From Tissierellia bacterium (GTDB lineage: Bacteria > Bacillota > Clostridia > Tissierellales > Tissierellaceae), in NCBI GenBank assembly GCA_012735245.1, contig JAAYHU010000165.1, positions 1 to 57,871 of the forward strand: a stretch of DNA of 57,871 bases. The letters are read 5' to 3'. The translations under genes were made by a program, and so were the position numbers. Numbering within the stretch: position 1 is the stretch's first letter; each line of letters starts with the position of its first letter. The notes under the pieces were generated by a model that did not search any database, was not told where the DNA came from, and worked only from the letters and a program-made list of their open reading frames with translations. Shown piece by piece: positions 8,579 to 16,486 of this stretch.

Positions 8579-10018
8579 ATGCTTGCACTAAAAAAATCTA
8601 GGCCCTGCGAGGAGGCCCAAGAAGTTATATCTTATGTAGAAGATATAATGTCTGGAAAGCAAGTAGAGGAGCCTAAGGTACAATATCATATACATAAAAA
8701 AATGCTAAATACTATCAATTCTCTACTAAATAACGAAAGACAGATGGCAAAGTCTGCAAAGGAAATACTAGAAGTAACTGCTTCCATCAGCGAATTTGAT
8801 ATGAATATGAGCTACATATCAGAAAAATTGTTGGAGTTCTCCCAGCAAATGTCTGTAATGAGCGAATCTAATCTAGCCATAGTTCAACAAACAAATGCCA
8901 GCATGCATGAAGTAAATGAAACAGTAAATGAGGTTACAGACACTTTAAACCGCCTATCTGAACATTCTGAAAAGCTATTACATAGCAACAATGAAGGGAA
9001 GGAAGAACTGCTTGAAGTTGTCAAACTAAAGGAAAAGGTATTAAAAGATGCCAATAATATGAAAGAGCAGATTGAAAAGCTAATTGAAATGACTAATAAA
9101 ATATATCAGATAGTAGAAGGGGTAGGAAAGATTGCAGATCAGACAAACCTACTGGCCTTAAACGCATCTATTGAAGCAGCTAGGGCAGGAGAACATGGCA
9201 AGGGTTTTGCGGTAGTAGCAGATGAAATTAGAAAACTTGCAGATGACACTAAGAAGAACTTAGATGGTATGAACTTATTTGTAAGCGACATTCAAAAAAC
9301 AGCCAATAAAGGTAAAAAAAGCATGGAAAGTGCCATAGAATCTACTAATCTAATGAGTTCCCAAATAGATAATTTAATCTTAACAATTAAGGAAAATGTA
9401 GAAATGATAAATGAATCTATAGAAGGCATAAGGAATATAAATACATCTATGGAGGGAATAAGGATAGCTACTAATGAGATAAATGCAGCAATGGATTCCT
9501 CCAGTAGAGAAGCTGAAGATTTAAGTAGTATGACTGTAAAAATAACAGAATATGCCAAGAAGAGTAAAGAATATGCTGAAACCATAGCAGAAATTGACAA
9601 TAAATTATCCTTAACTACTAAGGACATGATGCATGCCTTGTCTGGAGGACAAAATTCACTTAAGGATGAAGATATACTTAAAATAGTAGAAAGAGCACTG
9701 ACTTCCCATAAAAATTGGATAAAGAAATTAGAAGAAATGGTAGATGCTATGGAAGTAATACCTATTCAGACCGATGGCAATAGGTGTGCCTTTGGCCATT
9801 ATTACAACAGTGCCGTAATTAACAATCCTAAAATAATAGACCTATGGGAAAGCATAGAAGAGATCCATCACGGAGTACATAATGCTGGAGATGATACCAT
9901 ATCGGCCATAAAGGCAGGGGATAAGGAGGAAGCCATGTCCCATTTTGACAGGGCTAAGGCCTATAGCCAAGAAATGATTGAAATATTAGAGAAAATTAAA
10001 TCTATACTTACTGAATAG
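8579..10018 (+). CDS. Soluble methyl-accepting chemotaxis protein with C-terminal CZB domain
   Basis: 479 residues with no transmembrane segment. A long helical region leads into the MCP signalling hairpin ([20 protein letters not shown], near residue 190), which contacts CheA/CheW. The last 100 residues form a CZB (chemoreceptor zinc-binding) domain: His in SHKNW, Cys in CAFGHYY, and two His in IHHGVH supply the 3His/1Cys zinc site. In other bacteria CZB domains sense zinc or oxidants through that Cys. The cytosolic location suggests sensing of internal state. Start ATG 8579 has a strong AGGAGAGGAG. Likely monocistronic, with a shared terminator. Confidence 0.92.
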   Translation: MLALKKSRPCEEAQEVISYVEDIMSGKQVEEPKVQYHIHKKMLNTINSLLNNERQMAKSAKEILEVTASISEFDMNMSYISEKLLEFSQQMSVMSESNLAIVQQTNASMHEVNETVNEVTDTLNRLSEHSEKLLHSNNEGKEELLEVVKLKEKVLKDANNMKEQIEKLIEMTNKIYQIVEGVGKIADQTNLLALNASIEAARAGEHGKGFAVVADEIRKLADDTKKNLDGMNLFVSDIQKTANKGKKSMESAIESTNLMSSQIDNLILTIKENVEMINESIEGIRNINTSMEGIRIATNEINAAMDSSSREAEDLSSMTVKITEYAKKSKEYAETIAEIDNKLSLTTKDMMHALSGGQNSLKDEDILKIVERALTSHKNWIKKLEEMVDAMEVIPIQTDGNRCAFGHYYNSAVINNPKIIDLWESIEEIHHGVHNAGDDTISAIKAGDKEEAMSHFDRAKAYSQEMIEILEKIKSILTE

Positions 10019-10020
10019 GT

Positions 10021-10053
10021 TAAAAGATGGAGATTTTACTCTCCATCTTTTTT
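10021..10053. terminator. Bidirectional terminator between convergent genes
   Basis: Stem AGATGGAGA / TCTCCATCT with T runs on both strands; it ends the chemoreceptor gene and also contains the last codons and stop of the convergent DUF4349 gene. Confidence 0.88.
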
Positions 10054-10944
10054 ATTTATTCTAGGAAGCTTCATATTTCTTTTTCTAAGAAATTTTCTAA
10101 TAAGATAAACCAATACTCCTATTATTATTCCATAGGGAAGGAAGTATACTAGGGAAATGAGAAAACTTTCAATATTTTGGCTGAAATAATATATGGAGTT
10201 TTTGAAGGCATTGGCTAATTTGGTGAAAAATGGAGTCTTTTCATTTTCTCCAGGAGTTAATTTTGCCACTTCCCTAAGCTCTAGATGGACTGTACTATAA
10301 TCCACTTTGTCGTCCATTTCCATTAAGTCAGCAGTTAAGTTTTCCTTTTGATATATAATCTCACTTAACTGATTTTCAAGGGCAATTATATCTTCCATCT
10401 TTTCCGCCTTTTCAAGTAGGGCCAGTATTCTTTCTTCCTTAGTTTCCAGTACCCTTAGTCTAGATTCTGTATCCCTATACCTTTTAGTTATATCCTGCTT
10501 AGAAGTGTTTTCAGAAATAATATTTCCAATGGCTTTTATGTCCTTTACGAAATTATCAAGGTTTTCCCTAGGTATTCTGATTTCATAATTTGCAGATTTT
10601 AACCTGGAAGAATGAATATAATTGTTGTGAGATATATGGGAAGTTTCCACATATCCTTTGTATTTCTTAATAATTTCATCTAATTTTTTTGTTGTTTCAT
10701 CAAATTCTATGGTTTCCATAGATATGGAAATAGTTGTTATTATCTTATCAGGTTCATAATATCCATCATCTGATGTTTTTTCTCCGTATCCATAGGATTC
10801 ATCAGCTATTTCCATGCTAGCCCTTCCCTCAGTAGGAGCCACATCCCTAACATATTCCGACTTCGTACTCCCTGCACTACAACCTACAACTATAGCTGTA
10901 ATTAATACGAAAGCCATAATTAAAGTTAGCTTTCTATTCCTCAT
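10036..10944 (-). CDS. DUF4349 lipoprotein
   Basis: 302 residues. Lipobox VVGCS follows an N-terminal hydrophobic stretch, then an acidic Tyr-rich linker, the DUF4349 domain (about 65-270, with TISISMETIEFDETTKKLDE and a central coiled coil around ETKEERILALLEKAEKMEDI), and a C-terminal membrane helix (FLPYGIIIGVLVYLI) with a basic tail. It should sit on the outer face of the membrane, held at both ends. Start is the second ATG (10944) because AAAGGAG directly abuts the first ATG at 10953. Function of DUF4349 is not established. Confidence 0.85.
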   Translation of the reverse strand: MRNRKLTLIMAFVLITAIVVGCSAGSTKSEYVRDVAPTEGRASMEIADESYGYGEKTSDDGYYEPDKIITTISISMETIEFDETTKKLDEIIKKYKGYVETSHISHNNYIHSSRLKSANYEIRIPRENLDNFVKDIKAIGNIISENTSKQDITKRYRDTESRLRVLETKEERILALLEKAEKMEDIIALENQLSEIIYQKENLTADLMEMDDKVDYSTVHLELREVAKLTPGENEKTPFFTKLANAFKNSIYYFSQNIESFLISLVYFLPYGIIIGVLVYLIRKFLRKRNMKLPRINKKDGE

Positions 10945-11010
10945 TATTCTCATCTCCTTTAGTTAAATTATATAGGATATATGGCTTTCATTGGTTACAA
11001 ATCCATTACA

Positions 11011-11044
11011 AAAAAAGAAAAGCTAGAGTTTTTTCTCTAGCTTT
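11011..11044 (-). terminator. Rho-independent terminator of pepA
   Basis: Read on the minus strand: stem AAAGCTAGAG / CTCTAGCTTT followed by T-rich sequence; it overlaps the aminopeptidase stop codon. Confidence 0.88.
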
Positions 11045-12482
11045 ACTTAGCTTCCTTTACAAAATTGTATAGGGTCTTTACAGGAATACCTGTAGCTCCC
11101 TTTGGCAGATAGCCATTTTCCTTTGAAGAATAGGATTTACCTGCAATATCTAGGTGAACCCAAGGAGTGTTATTTACAAACTCTCCAAGGAATAGGCCAG
11201 CAGTTATGGCACCAGCTGGTCTTCCGCCAGTATTCTTTAAGTCTGCATAAGTTCCCTTTATTTGCTCCTTGTATTCCTCGTTGGAAGGCAGCTGCCATAC
11301 TGGTTCTCCTGCCAATTCAGAAGCTTCTTTAATTTCCTTCATTAAATCATCATTATTAGTTATGGCCCCTATATTTACAGTACCTAGGGCAATGACACAG
11401 GCTCCTGTTAAAGTAGCCACATCTATTATCTTATCTGCCTTTTCTACAGTAGCCGCATACCATAGGGCATCAGCCAAGGTAAGCCTACCTTCTGCGTCTG
11501 TATTTAGTACTTCTATTGTCTTACCAGCCATGGAACCAATTATATCTCCAGGTTTATAGGCTTCTCCAGACACTAGGTTTTCACAGGCTGCCACTAAGGC
11601 CACCACATTTTTCTCCAATTTAGACTTTCCTATGGCCTTCATAGCGCCGATAACAGCTGCTGCCCCAGCCATATCTCCAAACATGGTAGCCATGCCCTCA
11701 GCAGGTTTAAGGGAATATCCGCCGGAATCAAAGGTTAGGCCCTTACCTACTAAGGCTATCTTCTTGTTACTGTTCTTATCTCCATTCCATCTCATTATAA
11801 TAAACTGAGGTTCATTGGCAGAACCCTTTGACACAGCCAAAAAGGCTTCCATGCCCAGTTCCTCTATTTTTTCCCTTCCAAAGACATCCACTTCTACTCC
11901 CAAGGGCTCCAGCTCTTCCTTTGCTCTATTTGCCAATTCCTTTGGAGTCATAACAATGGCAGGCTCATTGACCAAGTCCCTAGTCAGGAAAATTCCTTCT
12001 ACTATGTTGTAAACTTCATCAATTCCTTCTTGGACCTTATCCTTCTTATCCTCCAAGACTTCCAGATAAAATTCCTTAACAGTATGCTTAGTTTTCTTTT
12101 CGGAAAGGTATTTATCAAAGGAGTATTCTGATTGGAGCAAGCCTTCTGCTATGGCCATATTAGTCCTTCTATAGCAGAGGTTTTCAAATTCTGGTACAGT
12201 AACCTTAGCAGATTCTATCTTTAATTTTTTCAGTTCCTTACCTAATTTATAAAAGGCCTTCCTAAGGGAATCAAGACTAAGCTTTTCCTGATCTCCAAGG
12301 CCTAAGAAGATTACATTATCTTCTTTAGGAGAAATATTAGAGTAAATTTCGCCTAAATCTCCTTTAAATATTTCCTTATCCTTTAAATACTCATATAGGT
12401 CTTGAGATTTTCCCAGTTCTTCCTGTCCCTTAAAGACTAAAAGAACTTCAACATCTCCCTGATTACCTACTAATATTTTCAA
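11043..12482 (-). CDS. pepA: Leucyl aminopeptidase, M17 family
   Basis: 479 residues from a TTG start. The C-terminal catalytic half carries the M17 signatures KGLTFDSGGYSLKP (metal-binding Lys and Asp) and NTDAEGRLTLADAL, plus MFGDMAGAA. The N-terminal half is the usual macro-like domain. It is a cytosolic dinuclear metal exopeptidase that removes N-terminal residues in peptide turnover. The longer frame starts at GTG 12491, but that codon lies within the GGGGTGT Shine-Dalgarno, so TTG 12482 (MKILVGNQ) is more likely. Stands alone, with its own terminator. Confidence 0.93.
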   Translation of the reverse strand: MKILVGNQGDVEVLLVFKGQEELGKSQDLYEYLKDKEIFKGDLGEIYSNISPKEDNVIFLGLGDQEKLSLDSLRKAFYKLGKELKKLKIESAKVTVPEFENLCYRRTNMAIAEGLLQSEYSFDKYLSEKKTKHTVKEFYLEVLEDKKDKVQEGIDEVYNIVEGIFLTRDLVNEPAIVMTPKELANRAKEELEPLGVEVDVFGREKIEELGMEAFLAVSKGSANEPQFIIMRWNGDKNSNKKIALVGKGLTFDSGGYSLKPAEGMATMFGDMAGAAAVIGAMKAIGKSKLEKNVVALVAACENLVSGEAYKPGDIIGSMAGKTIEVLNTDAEGRLTLADALWYAATVEKADKIIDVATLTGACVIALGTVNIGAITNNDDLMKEIKEASELAGEPVWQLPSNEEYKEQIKGTYADLKNTGGRPAGAITAGLFLGEFVNNTPWVHLDIAGKSYSSKENGYLPKGATGIPVKTLYNFVKEAK

Positions 12483-12552
12483 ATGTAACACCCCATTTCA
12501 ATTTATTTAGATACTCTAATTATACCAAAAATAAGCCTAATATAACAAAAAA

Positions 12553-12581
12553 ATCAAAAAAGACAGTAGGATTTACTGTCT
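12553..12581 (-). terminator. Terminator downstream of tRNA-Val
   Basis: On the minus strand, stem AGACAGTA / TACTGTCT then a T run, 35 bases after the tRNA 3' end. Confidence 0.82.
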
Positions 12582-12615
12582 TGGGATTACTATTTTCTAT
12601 TCACTAAATAAAAAA

Positions 12616-12688
12616 TGGGCGGTATAGGACTCGAACCTACGACTTTCACCATGTCACGGTGACACTCTACCAGCTGAGTTAACCGCCC
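12616..12688 (-). tRNA. tRNA-Val (anticodon GAC)
   Basis: Full cloverleaf on the minus strand: acceptor GGGCGGT/ACCGCCC, D arm ACTC/GAGT, anticodon stem TCACC/GGTGA with 7-base loop GTGACAT giving anticodon GAC, T stem GTAGG/CCTAT with TTCGAGT loop, discriminator A. Length is 73 bases. The 3' CCA is not encoded. Base 32 is G, an unusual residue at this position. The 329-base gap between pepA and the next small ORF holds this tRNA, its terminator and an AT-rich stretch with a -10-like TATAAT at 12790. Confidence 0.95.
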
Positions 12689-12819
12689 AGATTAGCTACT
12701 TAAATATGTTACCATATATTTAAAAAATTATCAATAGGGCAGAAAAAAACAATTTTTATTTCACAATAGATTAATTGGAATTTTTAAAGTATAATATTTA
12801 TATAGTGGAGGTGTGACAA

Positions 12820-12918
12820 TTGAACAGATCAAAACTTACTAAAATCGTTATACTCCTATTATTGATATCATTTGCATTAGCTGCCTTTGTGCCTGTAATA
12901 CAGTTGATTCTATACTAA
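12820..12918 (+). CDS. 32-residue single-span membrane peptide
   Basis: TTG start preceded by GGAGGTG (12808-12814, spacing 5), then 32 codons: basic head (MNRSKLTK) and one hydrophobic helix (IVILLLLISFALAAFVP) ending LILY. A TATAAT (12790-12795) lies just upstream and a strong terminator overlaps the stop, so it has all the parts of an independent transcription unit. I do not recognise the family. The good ribosome site and clean membrane profile argue it is real; it is too short to judge codon use. Confidence 0.6.
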   Translation: MNRSKLTKIVILLLLISFALAAFVPVIQLILY

Positions 12919-12945
12919 AATTGTCATAGGTCTATGACAATTTTT
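12917..12945 (+). terminator. Rho-independent terminator
   Basis: 12-bp stem AAATTGTCATAG / CTATGACAATTT with a 2-base loop and following T residues, directly after the 32-codon ORF. Confidence 0.9.
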
Positions 12946-13004
12946 CGCTTTAGTCCACTTTATCTTGTGATATAATAGTTTAAAAGATTCCTTGGAGGTA
13001 AATA

Positions 13005-14102
13005 ATGAGGGTAAAGGTATTTTTTCTCATTCTAGCAATATTATTCAATACTTCCCTAATATTTGCAGAAGAATATGTTGAATCCACTGTTGAAAAGGGA
13101 ATAGTCTTAGAGGCAGAAGAACCACACGGAGAAGAAGGTTTATATGAGGGTATTAAGGTTCAAAGATTGAAAGTGAAGATAAGCAGTGGAAAGTATAAAA
13201 ATCAGGTCCTAGACATTGAGAACCATTTATCAGACAACCCGGCCTATGACATACTGCCAAAGAAAGGCGACAAGGTAGTAGTTATGATAGAGGAAATAGA
13301 TGGAGACTTAGAAGCCTATGTTACAGATTTTCAAAGGTCAAATTACATACTTTATTTGGCAATATTTTTTGTTCTAATTATCCTACTAATAGGAAAGATA
13401 AAGGGGCTAAAGGCAATTGTATCCTTGGTATTAACCATCTTAGCCATACTTTACATACTGCTGCCCCAAATCCTAAAGGGAGTAGACCCTATGCTTGTTT
13501 CAATATTAATTGCTGTAGGGGTTACCGTAATTACAATATTACTAGTATCTGGTTTTAACTATAAAAGCTTAACAGCCATACTGGGCACTTCCATAGGGGT
13601 CATAATTGCAGGCCTTATAGCCTACTACATGGGCCACAAAGCCCATTTAACAGGCCTAAGCTCAGAAGAGGCAACTATGTTAATATACATACCACAAAAT
13701 ATTGAATTCAACTTCAAAAACCTACTCTTTTCAGGCATAATACTAGGGGCCCTAGGAGCAGTCATGGATGTTGGCATGTCCATAGCCTCATCCATAGAGG
13801 AAATCCATCTTGCAAATCCTAATCTTAGTACCAAGGAACTATTTAAATCTGGAATGAATGTAGGTAAGGATATAATGGGTACAATGACAAATACATTGAT
13901 ACTTGCCTATACGGGCTCTTCCATACCCTTGCTTTTATTATTTATGGCCTATAATATTTCCCTAGTAGAGATAATGAACCTAGACATTATAGCAACTGAA
14001 GCTGTGCGGTCTCTGGCAGGCAGTATAGGCCTAGCACTTACCATACCTGTTACAGCTGCAATAGGAAGTATTTTAATCAAAAAACAAAATAAAGAAAAAT
14101 AA
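13005..14102 (+). CDS. YibE/F family membrane protein
   Basis: 365 residues. A signal peptide (VFFLILAILFNTSLIFA) precedes a soluble extracytoplasmic OB-like region (about 20-115), then about seven membrane helices from residue 118 on. Family hallmarks include GVDPMLVSI, the glycine-rich helix LFSGIILGALGAVMDVGMSIASS and NTLILAYTGSSIPLLLL. The function of YibE/F is unknown; it is usually annotated as a permease-like protein. Start ATG 13005 follows TTGGAGGT, with TATAAT at 12971. The next gene, a ZIP transporter, starts 11 bases after its stop, so the two are probably an operon. Confidence 0.88.
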   Translation: MRVKVFFLILAILFNTSLIFAEEYVESTVEKGIVLEAEEPHGEEGLYEGIKVQRLKVKISSGKYKNQVLDIENHLSDNPAYDILPKKGDKVVVMIEEIDGDLEAYVTDFQRSNYILYLAIFFVLIILLIGKIKGLKAIVSLVLTILAILYILLPQILKGVDPMLVSILIAVGVTVITILLVSGFNYKSLTAILGTSIGVIIAGLIAYYMGHKAHLTGLSSEEATMLIYIPQNIEFNFKNLLFSGIILGALGAVMDVGMSIASSIEEIHLANPNLSTKELFKSGMNVGKDIMGTMTNTLILAYTGSSIPLLLLFMAYNISLVEIMNLDIIATEAVRSLAGSIGLALTIPVTAAIGSILIKKQNKEK

Positions 14103-14113
14103 GGAGATAAACT

Positions 14114-14914
14114 ATGTCAAAAGAAATCCTATCCTTAGGACTTACGACTATAGTTGGATTAACTATGGGATTGGGAAGCTTACTTTCATATTTAGTTAAG
14201 GAGACCAATAGGCAATTTCTGTCCTTGTCCCTAAGTTTTTCAGCAGGGATTATGATATATACAGCCTTTATAGCAATGCTTCCAGAGGGGATCCACCTTT
14301 TAGAAGATACCTTAGGAGAGGCTGGCTATTATATAGCCTTAGCTGCCTTTTTTGGAGGAATGTTTTTAACTGCATTGGTGGAAAAAATCGTCCATAAATT
14401 CGGCGGCCATTATCATGGCATTGAAGAGGAAGAAGGCCACCAACATGAACACAACCACCATACTACTAATCTAGGGATAATGTCTGCCATAGCTGTAGCC
14501 ATACACAACTTGCCAGAAGGGCTGGCAGTATATACAACAGGCCTAAAGGATATGGCCTTGGCTATACCCATAGCCATAGGGGTTATTTTACACAATATCC
14601 CCTTAAGTATTGCAATTACAATGCCCATATTTTATGCCACAGGGTCTAGAAAAAAGGGATTTTTATATTCATTGATTGTAGGGCTATGCCAGCCCCTAGG
14701 AGCCATTATAGGCCACTTAGTCCTAGCAAATTTTCTAAACGATACAGTACATGGAATACTTTTTTCCATAGTCGGAGGAATAATGATCTTCATCTCCCTA
14801 GACGAACTTCTACCCATATCTAGGCAGGATGACGACCATCACCTGGGCATTTATGTTACCATATTGGGCATGATAGTCATGGCCTTAGCCATGAATATTA
14901 TCCACCACCATTAA
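14114..14914 (+). CDS. ZIP family divalent metal transporter
   Basis: 266 residues with eight predicted helices. The two metal-pathway helices carry HNLPEGLAV and HNIPLSIAI. Between helices 3 and 4 there is a His-rich cytoplasmic loop (HYHGIEEEEGHQHEHNHH), and the C-terminus ends in HHH. The closest named relatives are ZupT/GufA-type transporters, which import zinc and other divalent metals. ATG 14114 has AAGGAG upstream. Cotranscription with yibE/F is likely from the 11-base spacing. Confidence 0.92.
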   Translation: MSKEILSLGLTTIVGLTMGLGSLLSYLVKETNRQFLSLSLSFSAGIMIYTAFIAMLPEGIHLLEDTLGEAGYYIALAAFFGGMFLTALVEKIVHKFGGHYHGIEEEEGHQHEHNHHTTNLGIMSAIAVAIHNLPEGLAVYTTGLKDMALAIPIAIGVILHNIPLSIAITMPIFYATGSRKKGFLYSLIVGLCQPLGAIIGHLVLANFLNDTVHGILFSIVGGIMIFISLDELLPISRQDDDHHLGIYVTILGMIVMALAMNIIHHH

Positions 14915-14970
14915 ATTTTGTATATGCCTTCTATTTTTTGTCAATAATACAAGAAATAGGAGGTGTTTTT

Positions 14971-15207
14971 ATGTTCAATTTTAAAGCTCACAATGATGAA
15001 ATAGAGGAAATGCTTGAAAACTTAAAAAATGCCCATAATGAATGGAAGCAAAAAGAAAAGTTCTTCCAAGAAGTTACAGACCCAGACCTAGTAGATATAG
15101 CCATATATGAATTGGAGGCATCAAAGATTAAATATATATACCTCTTGAAGAAATTAAAAAAAGAAATGGGAATAGGAAAGGCTATGGCAGATAATAAAAC
15201 TGATTAA
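14971..15207 (+). CDS. DUF2508 protein (YaaL-like)
   Basis: 78 residues, helical and charged, with no membrane segment. The pattern DLVDIAIYELEASKIKYIYLLKKLKKE matches the DUF2508/YaaL family, which in Bacillus and Clostridia sits between recR and bofA. Here bofA follows 60 bases later but recR is not in front. Start ATG 14971 is set by AGGAGG (14959-14964). Function unknown; context suggests a sporulation link. Confidence 0.82.
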   Translation: MFNFKAHNDEIEEMLENLKNAHNEWKQKEKFFQEVTDPDLVDIAIYELEASKIKYIYLLKKLKKEMGIGKAMADNKTD

Positions 15208-15267
15208 TAAGTAATATTCTAAAAATTTCTCCTATATTATAGTATAATAAAATATAGGAGGGATATT

Positions 15268-15528
15268 ATGGGCATGAGCACAATTTTTTACTATATCATT
15301 GGACTATTCTTATTATATCTTGTTGGACTTATCCTAGTTTGGCCAATTAAGAAGATAATTAAATTAATAGTCAATGGGATCTTGGGTGGAATTACCTTAT
15401 TCTTATTTAATTATATTGGGAAATATTTTGGTTTAAGCATAGCTATCAATCCATTAAACGCAATTATAGTTGGATTCTTGGGTGTGCCAGGGGTAATTTT
15501 ACTCTTAGTTTTGCAAGCTGTTTTGTAG
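15268..15528 (+). CDS. bofA: Pro-sigma-K processing inhibitor BofA
   Basis: 86-residue integral membrane protein with hydrophobic helices and the family C-terminus NPLNAIIVGFLGVPGVILLL. In Bacillus BofA, with SpoIVFA, holds the intramembrane protease SpoIVFB inactive in the outer forespore membrane until the forespore signals, delaying sigma-K activation in the mother cell. Start ATG 15268 has AGGAGGG at 5 bases. The pairing with DUF2508 is conserved across spore formers and is evidence that this organism sporulates. Confidence 0.9.
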   Translation: MGMSTIFYYIIGLFLLYLVGLILVWPIKKIIKLIVNGILGGITLFLFNYIGKYFGLSIAINPLNAIIVGFLGVPGVILLLVLQAVL

Positions 15529-15550
15529 GACAGGGTATGGGGGGTCGAGT

Positions 15551-15579
15551 TTGCAGAAAATGCCGGATTGTGGTATACT
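15551..15579 (+). promoter_or_regulatory. Sigma-A promoter of rplY
   Basis: TTGCAG (15551-15556), 17-base spacer, TATACT (15574-15579), 40 bases before the L25 start codon. Confidence 0.7.
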
Positions 15580-15618
15580 TATCTAAGTATATAAAAAAAA
15601 CAAAGGAGGGGTATACAA

Positions 15619-16257
15619 ATGTCAGCACTTAAATTACAAATAGAAAGAAGAGCAGAAGTAGGAAAGAATACAGCTAAAGAAGTGAGAAAAGAAAACAAGA
15701 TTCCAGCTGTTATATATGGTAAAGGTGAAGAAAATATTCATGTTAAAGTTGATCTTTCAGAGTTTCTAAAAGTAAATAGGGCTGCAGGAACTTCAGCTGT
15801 GCTAGATTTGGATTTAGAAGGAGAAACAATACCTGTTATCATCAAAGAAGTACAAAGACATCCTTTAAAAGACCAAATCCTTCACGTTGACTTCCAAAAA
15901 CTAAATATGCATGAAAAGGTAAGATTGACTGTACCTATAGTATTATTAAATAGAGACAGTATAAAACTTCAACCTTCCGTATTAGTCCAACTCCTAGACC
16001 AAATTGAAATAGAATGTTTGCCAGCTCACATACCTGGTGCAGCTCAGGTAGATGTACAAGATATGGACTTCACAACTCCAATTACTGTTGGAGACTTAGA
16101 TATAGCAAGCAATGAAAACATAACTATACTAAGAGACTTAGACGATATTGTATGTACATTAACACAACCATCAGCTCCTGCTGAAGAAGAAGCAGAAGAA
16201 GGAGAAGAAACAGAAGCACCAGAGGCAACTGAAGCAAGCGAAAACCAAATGGAATAA
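15619..16257 (+). CDS. rplY: 50S ribosomal protein L25 / general stress protein Ctc
   Basis: 212 residues, the long two-domain CTC form. The N-terminal 5S rRNA-binding domain (RAEVGKNTAKEVRKENKIPAVIYG) is followed by a C-terminal TL5-type beta domain with the family pattern VDFQKLNMHEKVRLTVPI, and an acidic tail (EEEAEEGEETEAPEATEAS). It binds 5S rRNA in the central protuberance. Start ATG 15619 has AAAGGAGGGG. It has its own promoter and terminator, so it is monocistronic. Confidence 0.95.
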   Translation: MSALKLQIERRAEVGKNTAKEVRKENKIPAVIYGKGEENIHVKVDLSEFLKVNRAAGTSAVLDLDLEGETIPVIIKEVQRHPLKDQILHVDFQKLNMHEKVRLTVPIVLLNRDSIKLQPSVLVQLLDQIEIECLPAHIPGAAQVDVQDMDFTTPITVGDLDIASNENITILRDLDDIVCTLTQPSAPAEEEAEEGEETEAPEATEASENQME

Positions 16258-16265
16258 TACCGTTG

Positions 16266-16301
16266 AAAAAACCTATATAGTTTTTCTATATAGGTTTTTT
16301 T
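16266..16301 (+). terminator. Rho-independent terminator of rplY
   Basis: 11-bp stem AACCTATATAG / CTATATAGGTT plus T run. Confidence 0.92.
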
Positions 16302-16338
16302 GTACTTTGAGGTAAAATATAGTTAACTAATATAATTT

Positions 16339-16463
16339 ACAATTGAAAATGGACAATTGTGAAAGTATTGAACTAGGGTAAAAAGACTCGAGGGTTTGAC
16401 TGAAATAATTGTCAAATGTCAACTGTCAATTGTCCATTGAAATAAACTGTCAGTTCTCAATTG
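16339..16463 (+). repeat. Dispersed intergenic repeat, copy 1 (family 1)
   Basis: A roughly 120-base non-coding element bounded by ATGGACAATTG (left) and CAATTGTCCATTG (right), which are inverted copies of each other. Its core (16361-16410, including GAACTAGGGTAAAAAGAC and GGTTTGAC) recurs in reverse orientation at 41789-41838 with only a few changes. Both copies lie directly upstream of a gene with a GAAAGGAAGGG ribosome site. No ORF inside. Probably a small mobile or MITE-like element. Confidence 0.75.
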
Positions 16464-16486
16464 AATGAAAGGAAGGGGTTGATCTA

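Noticed and set aside
12616-12688. tRNA-Asp reading of the minus-strand tRNA because of the GTCAC sequence
   Set aside because: The only 5-bp anticodon stem (TCACC/GGTGA) frames a loop with U33 and A37 giving GAC (Val).
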